Below are positions 1 to 6,200 of a DNA stretch of 8,506 nt, piece by piece. The notes beneath the pieces were generated by a model. It was not told the DNA's origin and did no database searches. It was given only the letters and a program-made list of their open reading frames with translations. The number at the start of each line of letters is the position of its first letter. The stretch's first letter is position 1. The position numbers were made by a program, and so were the translations under genes. Source of the DNA: an uncultured bacterium (lineage in GTDB: Bacteria > Patescibacteriota > Minisyncoccia > Phycocordibacterales > CAIZLB01); assembly GCA_903952785.1 (NCBI GenBank), contig CAJBHC010000093.1, forward strand, positions 1 to 8,506, in the 5' to 3' direction.

Positions 1-1
1 A

Positions 2-484
2 GGCAATATAAATATGTATATAGATGGTAACAATCTTCATCAAGCTGCAAAAGAGCTTGGTTTTGAAATCGACTATAAAAAATTTAGAGGATGGCTTGGA
101 CAAAAATATCATATCAAAGTGGCATATTTATTTATTGGTTTTATGAAGAATAGATTGGCATTTTACGAATATCTTGAGCGGTGTGGTTTTTGCCTGATAT
201 TTAAACAAACTTTAATATACAGAGGTGTTGTAAAGGGAAACTGTGATGCAGAATTGATTTTAAAAATTATCTCAGATTTCTATAAAAATTCTTACGATTG
301 GTGTTATCTGGTAAGCGGGGACGGTGATTTTAGTTGTATTGTAGAGTTTTTGAGAGATAATAATGTTTTTGCTGCTATAATCTCGCCAGATTATAATAAG
401 TGTTCAATCTTTCTTAGAGATAAGAATGTTGAAATAGTATTTTTAAATAATCACTACCATAAGTTTTCTAGAAGTATAGTCTAA
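2..484 (+). CDS. NYN-domain (LabA/DUF88-like) protein, probably 5'-truncated
   Basis: The product is a small single-domain protein of the NYN fold (PIN-like, Mg-dependent nuclease superfamily), so it likely acts on RNA in the cytoplasm. Numbering from the first visible ATG at 14, the N-terminal YIDGNNL supplies Asp4, KGNCDAEL supplies Asp78, and SGDGDF supplies Asp103 and Asp105. Together these match the acidic cluster of NYN proteins. The C-terminal part has no extra domain, and there is no signal peptide or membrane segment. The frame is open to the window edge (codons GNIN precede the ATG), and family members usually have several residues before the YIDGNN strand. I therefore think the true start lies upstream, although ATG 14 with a weak AGG at 1-3 is possible. 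A hairpin follows the stop within 5 bases. The substrate is unknown. The domain call is firm; nuclease activity is inferred from the family. Confidence 0.85.
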   Translation, partial: GNINMYIDGNNLHQAAKELGFEIDYKKFRGWLGQKYHIKVAYLFIGFMKNRLAFYEYLERCGFCLIFKQTLIYRGVVKGNCDAELILKIISDFYKNSYDWCYLVSGDGDFSCIVEFLRDNNVFAAIISPDYNKCSIFLRDKNVEIVFLNNHYHKFSRSIV

Positions 485-539
485 AAAGGAAAAGGCCCCC
501 GATGCAGACGCATCTGCATAAGGGTCCCTTTCATCGTGT
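481..539 (-). ncRNA. candidate short RNA (about 55 nt) from promoter straight into terminator-like hairpin
   Basis: An exact-consensus minus-strand promoter (573-546) predicts a start near 539. The transcript would consist of about 7 unpaired bases, the 44-base hairpin and a U-rich tail at 487-483. The RNA is antisense only to the last bases of the NYN gene. It also contains an 17-codon reading frame on the minus strand, ATG at 534-532 to TAG at 483-481 (MKGTLMQMRLHRGPFPF), which spans the whole hairpin. I cannot tell whether this is a small RNA, a micro-peptide gene or a transcription-blocking device. No RNA family is recognised. Confidence 0.35.
489..532. terminator. long imperfect hairpin, terminator-like mainly on the minus strand
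   Basis: The arms 489-508 and 513-532 pair over 20 positions with four mismatches. The inner part is a perfect 7-bp stem (502-508 with 513-519) around a 4-base loop. Read on the minus strand the stem is followed at once by C and five T (487-483), the form of an intrinsic terminator. Read on the plus strand the following bases contain only a TTT, so termination of the NYN mRNA would be weak. The hairpin begins 4 bases after the NYN stop codon. Confidence 0.65.
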
Positions 540-545
540 GGGTAT

Positions 546-573
546 ATTATATAAAAACTAGATTGGTTGTCAA
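546..573 (-). promoter_or_regulatory. consensus sigma70-type promoter on the minus strand
   Basis: The -35 element TTGACA lies at 573-568 and the -10 element TATAAT at 551-546, both exact consensus, with a 16-base spacer. Transcription would start near 540-539 on the minus strand. No annotated gene lies downstream in that direction; the first thing met is the hairpin at 532-489. Confidence 0.65.
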
Positions 574-607
574 TCGAAAAAGATAATACCTCCACAAAAA
601 TAAAGCT

Positions 608-640
608 TTGTAAATCCCCAGTTATAGGGTATGCTATAGA
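608..640 (+). promoter_or_regulatory. possible promoter of the ABC-F gene
   Basis: TTGTAA at 608-613 and TATGCT at 630-635 are separated by 16 bases, each matching consensus at four of six positions. An overlapping extended -10 reading TG-C-TATAGA is present at 632-640. The strong promoter at 2251-2279 has the same TGCTAT start in its -10. Either version would start transcription near 641-647 and give a leader of about 65 bases before the ABC-F start. Confidence 0.35.
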
Positions 641-652
641 ACTGTCGCTTAA

Positions 653-676
653 ATGCGCCTCGGACCTAGGTCCTAG
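653..676 (+). CDS. possible leader peptide (7 codons, MRLGPRS) before the ABC-F gene
   Basis: An ATG at 653-655 opens a 7-codon frame ending in TAG at 674-676. It lies 33 bases upstream of the ABC-F start and covers the left arms of both alternative hairpins in the leader. This is the arrangement expected of a ribosome-sensing leader peptide such as those in front of some antibiotic-resistance ABC-F and erm genes. No Shine-Dalgarno sequence precedes it, and a frame this short can occur by chance. Confidence 0.25.
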   Translation: MRLGPRS

Positions 677-698
677 CGCCCGAACCGATTAGGTCCGG
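653..698 (+). promoter_or_regulatory. structured leader with mutually exclusive hairpins upstream of ABC-F
   Basis: One state pairs CGGACCTA (661-668) with TAGGTCCG (690-697), a perfect 8-bp stem. The other state has two adjacent hairpins. The first is GCGC/GCGC (655-658 with 676-679) capped by GGAC/GTCC (662-665 with 670-673). The second is CCG-ACC/GGT-CGG (680-686 with 692-698, one mismatch, 5-base loop). TAGGTCC occurs twice (667-673, 690-696), which is what makes the alternatives possible. The last stem ends 10 bases before the ABC-F ATG, and no U-run follows, so any control would act on translation rather than on termination. Confidence 0.4.
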
Positions 699-708
699 CA
701 CACATTAT

Positions 709-2166
709 ATGGCTCAAAATGAAACTATAATTAGATTTGATAATGTATCCTTCGATTACGGATACAACAAGCCTATTCTTGAAGAGGCTTGTTTTTCTGT
801 TGCTCGTGGATCTAAGATTACCTTTATGGGTCAAAATGGAGCAGGGAAAAGTACAATCTTTAAGCTGATTACTGGGGAATTTACTACGGAATCAGGCGAC
901 GTTCATATTGGTCATGGGCTGACAATTGCCATCGCCAAGCAGGTTATTCCAAAGCCTGATTTGAAGCTGACTGTTCTCCAATTCTTCGAAAAATGTTTTG
1001 ATAAAAAAGTATATGACATTGACCCAAAAATTGATGCAATACTTGATGTTGTCAATCTTCACGCTCCACATGACAGAATCGTTGGATCATTTTCTGGCGG
1101 CCAACAAGCGAGACTCCTACTTGCTTCTGCTCTAATTCAAGATCCAGATATTTTGCTGTTGGATGAACCAACAAATAATTTGGACAAAGAGGGAATTGCG
1201 CATCTTACGGATTTCATCGTTAATTATAAAAAGACAGTTATTGTAATTTCTCACGATGCTGAGTTTCTAAACTCATTTACTGACGGCGTTTTGTACCTAG
1301 ATATTTTTACAAGAAAAGTTGAACAATATGTTGGTGACTATTTTAGCTTGCTAAAAGAAATTAAGGCGAGAATTGAAAAGGAAAATAGAAAGAATGCGAT
1401 GCTTGCTAAGGAAATTCAGGAGAATAAGGATAAGGCAAACTTCTTTGCAAACAAGGGAGGTCAAATGCGTCTTGTCGCAAAACGTATGCGCGATAGAGCA
1501 GAAGAGCTTGAGGAAGAGAAGGTTGATATTAGAAGAGAGGATAAAACTATTAGACCTTTTATAATTCCATCGCAACCAAATATTGTTGGAGAGATTTTGC
1601 ATATTAATGCGTTTAAAACTTTTAATTCAAAAACTCATAAAGCGGCTGAAAGAAAAGCTAATATTTCACTCAAGCGAAAGACTCACTTGCTTTTGGTTGG
1701 TCCGAATGGAATAGGGAAGAGTACGTTACTTGAATCTCTGGCTTCAACAAAAAACCCAGACGCTGTGATAGCTCCTGGAATTAGAGTTGGATATTATAGA
1801 CAAGATTTCTCTACTTTGAATTTTGAGGATACTGTTTATGAATCTCTGATGGGTGTGATGGAGAAAAAGCACGAAGAGACTCTTCGCTCTGTTGCTGCTG
1901 GATTTTTGATAACGGGTGAAATAATGAAGACTAAGATTGAAGCGTTATCTGAAGGCCAGAAGGGGTTGGTTGCATTTGCTAGACTTGTTATCCAAGAACC
2001 GGGACTTTTAATATTGGACGAGCCAACAAATCACATTAACTTTAGACACCTTCCAGTGATTGCGGAGGCGTTGGATAAATACGAAGGAGCGATGATTCTT
2101 GTTTCTCACGTACCAGAATTTGTGAAGCAGATAAGGGTTGATGAGGTGTTGAATTTGGAGAAGTAG
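709..2166 (+). CDS. ABC-F family ATPase (twin nucleotide-binding domains, no membrane domain)
   Basis: This 485-residue soluble protein has two ABC ATPase domains joined by a charged helical linker (about 205-285), the architecture of ABC-F proteins that bind the ribosomal E site and modulate translation or give antibiotic tolerance. Domain 1 has Walker A GQNGAGKST (41-49), signature FSGGQQ (128-133), Walker B ILLLDEP with Glu153, canonical D-loop NNLD and H-loop His182. Domain 2 has Walker A GPNGIGKST (331-339) and Walker B LLILDEP with Glu438. Its signature is the unusual LSEGQKG (413-419), its D-loop reads NHIN, and SHVPEF (His466) replaces the usual SHD motif. At 485 residues it is shorter than EttA (about 555) or Uup (about 635). 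The ATG at 709 has no Shine-Dalgarno sequence; the residues before the first beta strand fit this start. The family is certain; the subfamily and drug spectrum are not. Confidence 0.93.
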   Translation: MAQNETIIRFDNVSFDYGYNKPILEEACFSVARGSKITFMGQNGAGKSTIFKLITGEFTTESGDVHIGHGLTIAIAKQVIPKPDLKLTVLQFFEKCFDKKVYDIDPKIDAILDVVNLHAPHDRIVGSFSGGQQARLLLASALIQDPDILLLDEPTNNLDKEGIAHLTDFIVNYKKTVIVISHDAEFLNSFTDGVLYLDIFTRKVEQYVGDYFSLLKEIKARIEKENRKNAMLAKEIQENKDKANFFANKGGQMRLVAKRMRDRAEELEEEKVDIRREDKTIRPFIIPSQPNIVGEILHINAFKTFNSKTHKAAERKANISLKRKTHLLLVGPNGIGKSTLLESLASTKNPDAVIAPGIRVGYYRQDFSTLNFEDTVYESLMGVMEKKHEETLRSVAAGFLITGEIMKTKIEALSEGQKGLVAFARLVIQEPGLLILDEPTNHINFRHLPVIAEALDKYEGAMILVSHVPEFVKQIRVDEVLNLEK

Positions 2167-2170
2167 CTAT

Positions 2171-2186
2171 ATTTTCGCTCGAAAAT
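2171..2186. repeat. perfect inverted repeat just after the ABC-F stop
   Basis: ATTTTCG (2171-2177) and CGAAAAT (2180-2186) are exact reverse complements around CT, starting 5 bases after the stop codon. It could be an mRNA 3'-end hairpin, but it lacks a downstream T-run, so it is not a convincing terminator by itself. Confidence 0.4.
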
Positions 2187-2213
2187 GATCGTAAATCAAT
2201 AAAAGTACTAATT

Positions 2214-2236
2214 ATAAGCCTTATTATAAGGTTTAT
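2214..2236 (+). terminator. weak AT-rich hairpin downstream of the ABC-F gene
   Basis: The arms 2214-2223 and 2227-2236 pair over 10 positions (one G-T) around a TTA loop. The right arm ends in TTTAT and is followed by TTGC. It lies between the ABC-F stop and the next promoter, so it may end the ABC-F mRNA. The AT-rich stem makes it a weak candidate. Confidence 0.35.
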
Positions 2237-2250
2237 TTGCAGTATCTAGC

Positions 2251-2279
2251 TTGACACAACCTATATATAATGCTATTAT
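2251..2279 (+). promoter_or_regulatory. strong sigma70-type promoter of the secreted orphan gene
   Basis: TTGACA (2251-2256, exact consensus) is followed after exactly 17 bases by TATTAT (2274-2279), with the extended -10 TG at 2271-2272. Transcription would start near 2286, leaving a 5' UTR of about 100 bases before the ATG at 2386. Confidence 0.8.
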
Positions 2280-2295
2280 TCTAATTGGCTTAGTT

Positions 2296-2305
2296 CAACT
2301 TAACC
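2296..2305 (+). repeat. 10-bp direct repeat, upstream copy
   Basis: CAACTTAACC here recurs exactly at 3177-3186. One copy lies in the 5' UTR and the other in the 3' UTR of the secreted orphan gene, each beside a small hairpin. Confidence 0.5.
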
Positions 2306-2320
2306 GCACCATGGTGGTGC
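2306..2320 (+). promoter_or_regulatory. hairpin in the 5' UTR of the secreted orphan gene
   Basis: GCACCA (2306-2311) and TGGTGC (2315-2320) form a perfect 6-bp stem with a 3-base loop, about 20 bases after the predicted transcription start. An ATG in the stem (2311-2313) opens a 4-codon frame (MVVL) ending in TGA at 2323-2325. The hairpin could protect the 5' end of the mRNA or affect initiation; nothing shows which. Confidence 0.35.
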
Positions 2321-2385
2321 TGTGAGTTATTGACAAGGCAACTTCAACAATTAGACACAGAACCAAAACAACCAGAATCCAGAAT

Positions 2386-3159
2386 ATGAAAACAAAAAAC
2401 AGAATCGTCGCATTAGTCTTCGCCACCCTCCTTGCCGCCTTTACTTTCACCTTCGCGGGTGAGATCAAGGACGCTGTCTTCAACCGGATCCTGCGCCTCA
2501 CGGCAAAGGAACTGATCACGAAAAAGTTCATTGCCGAGGCATCCAAGTCATTTCATCGCGGCCCTCAGGGGAGTAGCACTATTGACTTTCAGAGGCTTTA
2601 TGGAGATGCACGCCGCACTACCTACGACTTGACTATTTCGGGTGAAGAATATTCAGATATCGGGTTACTACGTGTGGTGGTAGTAGCAAGTATGAAGAAT
2701 CAACTTCACAACGGAACAACCTTGGTGGATGTTTACAAATCCTGTCGGAATGACTTTATCGCCGCACTTTCTGAGGAGCGTGTGGAGTTTAGACGGTCGT
2801 TACTGGAATTGTCAAACAAGGCAATCAATGTTTTCGAAAAAGTGAAGAAGCCGGAGTTTCGGAAGGAGCTTCAGGATCTCGCTTTTGCTGAAGACGTGTA
2901 TATCCACGGCTTTGATTGTAGCAAGATTGATAAAATGCTTGCAAGTAACTCCACGGCGGAGGATATTATCAGGCAAATCCAAATGCAACAGAAGCAGTTC
3001 AGTGACATCTCGGTTGTAGTCCCAGTTGATGAAAGCCGGGATCGTCACCTTGAAGGGTTCGCCCTCCGCCGTTATGAAGAAGGAAAAGATAGGCTGATCA
3101 ACCAATATCTTGTACTCGTCCGCCTTATGCGGGAGGACATCAAGAGATCAATTAACTAA
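2386..3159 (+). CDS. secreted or membrane-anchored hypothetical protein, unrecognised family
   Basis: I do not recognise this 257-residue protein. It opens with a typical Sec signal peptide: basic MKTKNR, a hydrophobic stretch at about 7-23, and a plausible cleavage after Ala24 (TFA before GE). There is no lipobox. The rest is charged and predicted mostly helical, with two cysteines (120 and 178), no further membrane segment, and no enzyme motif I can name. It is a stand-alone unit with a strong promoter (2251-2279) and a strong terminator (3193-3242), so it is probably well expressed. The coding sequence is much richer in G+C than its neighbours: I counted 33 and 34 of 60 bases in 2401-2460 and 2461-2520, against 22 of 60 in 1381-1440 of the ABC-F gene. 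That suggests transfer, or different codon selection. The ATG at 2386 has no Shine-Dalgarno sequence but is fixed by the signal peptide. Confidence 0.78.
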   Translation: MKTKNRIVALVFATLLAAFTFTFAGEIKDAVFNRILRLTAKELITKKFIAEASKSFHRGPQGSSTIDFQRLYGDARRTTYDLTISGEEYSDIGLLRVVVVASMKNQLHNGTTLVDVYKSCRNDFIAALSEERVEFRRSLLELSNKAINVFEKVKKPEFRKELQDLAFAEDVYIHGFDCSKIDKMLASNSTAEDIIRQIQMQQKQFSDISVVVPVDESRDRHLEGFALRRYEEGKDRLINQYLVLVRLMREDIKRSIN

Positions 3160-3176
3160 CGCCGTGAGATTCGGCG
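3160..3176 (+). other. small hairpin immediately after the orphan gene's stop
   Basis: CGCCG (3160-3164) and CGGCG (3172-3176) pair perfectly around a 7-base loop, starting at the base after the stop codon. It has no T-run and lies 17 bases before the main terminator, so it may be a 3'-UTR structure. Confidence 0.4.
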
Positions 3177-3186
3177 CAACTTAACC
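3177..3186 (+). repeat. 10-bp direct repeat, downstream copy
   Basis: Second exact copy of CAACTTAACC (first at 2296-2305), in the 3' UTR between the small hairpin and the terminator. Confidence 0.5.
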
Positions 3187-3192
3187 AAGGAC

Positions 3193-3242
3193 CCTCGCTC
3201 AAGTAAGCTCACCAAGCTGAAAGAGCGAGGCCTTTTATTTTT
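3193..3242 (+). terminator. intrinsic terminator of the secreted orphan gene
   Basis: CCTCGCTC (3193-3200) pairs perfectly with GAGCGAGG (3223-3230), and the T-rich tail CCTTTTATTTTT (3231-3242) follows. The 22-base loop can fold further through AGCT/AGCT. It lies between two convergent genes; read on the minus strand it has no T-run, so it serves the plus-strand gene rather than dnaE. Confidence 0.9.
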
Positions 3243-3250
3243 ATAGTTTT

Positions 3251-6200
3251 CTAATTCAACTCCTTCACTGTATCAATAATAATAGAAGGCGTTCCATTTC
3301 TGTTGGATGTTTTTCCTTTTACGATGACGCATTTTTCTTGCTTCAAGCTATTCTTGAGTAACTCATAAGTTTTTGGAAATACTACAGCTTCAATTGTTCC
3401 CGAGAAATCTGCGAGTCTAAGGAACATCATCTTTATTGTTGGATCTTTTTTGGTGGCAATCTCTTTTGCTTCTTCAATAATTCCAGCAATAATGACCGGC
3501 GTACCCTCATCATCAAATTTCTTTTTACTTTTATCATACGGTTGTTTGTTTCCACTCCAACCGTTTCCCTTGTTTGCACTTTGAGATTTCTTTGCTTTTT
3601 CTTCTGCTAATCTTTCTTTTTCTGCTTTCTCAGCCTTGAATGCATCGCTCATCATTGCGTCCAATTGTTCCTGCGCACTCAACGCCTCCTTCTTCAGACG
3701 CTCTTTTTCTTCTTCCTCTGCAATAATCTCCAATACTTTTGCGATATTCATTTCACGCTTCTCAAGTATTGCTTTGTATTTATCAAGCGGGTGACCAGAA
3801 AGATATAATCCAAGAAGCTCTTTTTCCCATGCAAGTTTTTCAGTTTGTGTGGCATGACCCAATTCTTGAAGTTTAAGATGTGGTCCGTATCCGCCAATTT
3901 TGTTTGCTAATCCTGACGCTTCTAGCGTATCTTTTGCTTCCATTTCAAACATTGAAAATAGTGATTCTTGATTTTCTGGGCGAGCCTGTTGCTCCTTATT
4001 GTACTCCAATAGATCTTGCGTGTTTGCAATCATTACACCGCGATCACCAAATGCATCCATCGCACCAGATTTAACTAGGGCTTCTAGTGATTTTTTGTTT
4101 AAATTTTTATCTTTTATCCTATTCAGAAAATCTTCAAGAGTTTTAAATTTTCCACCCTTTTTTCGTTCTTCAATAATAACGTTGGCAATTCCTTCGCCAA
4201 AGTTTTTAATACTGTAAAGTCCAAAACGGATTGAATCTGGAATCTGTTCTCCTTTTTCATCCATTCCATTTCCTTTAATAACGGTAAAGTTTCCAAAACT
4301 CTCATTCACGTCTGGTGGAAGAGTTGGGATATTCATTCTTTTACATTCAGCAACAAACGATGCGATTTCATCAACATCACCATGTGCACCTGTAAGAATT
4401 GCGGCCATGTAAATTGCAGGGAAGTTAGCCTTCATATAAGCAGTCTGATAGGCGAGACGTCCATAACTGGCGGCGTGAGCTTTGTTGAATCCATAAGCTT
4501 GGAAAGGTTCAAAGAGTTTCCATAATTTATCAGCAAAAGCTTTTGTTTGACCACGCTTAATAATACCCTCGGTTAATTTAATTCTCTGATTGGCCATTTC
4601 CTCTCTATTTTTCTTTCCAACGGCTTTTCTAAATTTATCAGCTTCAAGCCAAGAATATCCGGCGAGCTCAATCGCAGAGAATAGGAGGTCATCTTGATAC
4701 ACAATCAGTCCGAATGATTCCTTCAAATATTTCTCCATTCTAGGATCTTCATATTTTGTGAGACGAGGATCATTTTTTCTTCTAATATATTCCGGAATTG
4801 TTTCCATCGGTCCAGGACGATACAGAGCAACCATGGCGTTGATGTCATGAATTGAAGTTGGCTTCAACTCTTTCAAAAATCTCGTCATTCCAGATCCATT
4901 TAATTGGAATAGTCCGTTGGTTTCCCCTCGAGCAAGCATGTCAAATGCTTTTTGATCGTTAAGTGGAATATTATCGAGATCAACTTTTACTCCTTCAATT
5001 TTTTCCGCCAAGATAATTGCATCCGCCAACTGCGAGAGGTTTTTGATTCCAAGGAAGTCAAACTTCATCAACCCCGCGTTGTTCTCATCAACGGAGCGCA
5101 TGTCGTATTGGGTAATAATCCTGTCACCTCCCTTTGGATCAAGCTGTAGTGGAACAACGTCAGTTAAAGTAATAGGGGAAACCACAACTCCAGCTGCGTG
5201 AACAGAAATGTGACGAGCATTTCCTTCAATTTTTTGGGCCATGTCAATAATTGTTCTAACTTCAGAATCATTTTTATATAATTCCGCAAGCTCTGGAGTC
5301 TCAAGCATGGCACGTTCAATTGTCATGGCAAATCCTTGCTGTCCCATTGGAATTAATTTTGAAATCTTATCTCCCAATGTGTATGGGTATCCAAGTGCAC
5401 GAGCGACATCCTTTACCGCACCTCTAGCCATCATAGTTCCAAATGTTCCAATTTGTGCAACCTTATCAGCTCCGTATTTCTCACGAGTGTATCCAATCAT
5501 TTGATCCCTACGGTTATCGGCAAAGTCCATATCAATGTCCGGCGCAGAAGGACGCTCTGGGTTTAGGAATCTTTCAAACGGCAGTTTGTATTCTAACGGA
5601 TTAACGTTCGTAATTCCCGTTAAATATGTTGTGATAGAACCAGCAACTGAACCTCTAATGTTTGTTAGAATTCCATTGTTGTGGGCATATCTGAGAAGGT
5701 CTGCCACCACCAAGAAGTATGCGGAATATCCTTTTGTTTTAATGACGGAGAGTTCAAATTCAATTCTCTCTTTTGCTTCGTCTGTCATGGGGAGCTTTCT
5801 TCTCTCCACACCGGCGTATGTTAGAAAGCTGAGCTCATCATCCGCAGTTCTTCCAGATTCCACAACGTATTCAGGGAAGAGCCATTTTCCAAGTGTAATT
5901 TCTAGATTACATTTGTCCATTATGACTTTACAGTTCTCTATTGCGTCCGGCTCATTTTTGAAAAGTTCATCCGCTTCTTCCTGATTAATGAAAGAAAAGT
6001 CAGCGTCATCATCTCTATTTCTTTCACCAAACTGATCGGCAATTTTCATTAGCACGTCACGAGTCTTACTATCTTCCTTCTTTATGTAGTATGTATCATG
6101 CGCAGCAACAAGCGGAATATTTTCAGCTCTTGCAAACTCAATGAGTTGGCGCATCTTTTCCTCATGACCCTCAATTTCTTCATGATGAGTTATTTCGATA

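Noticed and set aside
567..587. Plus-strand promoter using TTGTCA (567-572) and GATAAT (582-587)
   Set aside because: The spacer is only 9 bases; the same -35 region is instead part of the well-spaced minus-strand promoter.
1351..1602. Frames on both strands inside the ABC-F linker region
   Set aside because: They result from the AT- and Lys/Glu-rich linker codons of the ABC-F gene.
2295..2546. 83-codon minus-strand frame over the signal peptide of the secreted protein
   Set aside because: It runs opposite a well-supported promoter, start and signal peptide, and has no promoter of its own that I can see.
5535..5984. 149-codon plus-strand frame opposite dnaE, with several other frames at 3880-4217, 4952-5504 and 6098-6640
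   Set aside because: All lie fully antisense to a certain dnaE gene, and their products have no recognisable domain; they are shadows.
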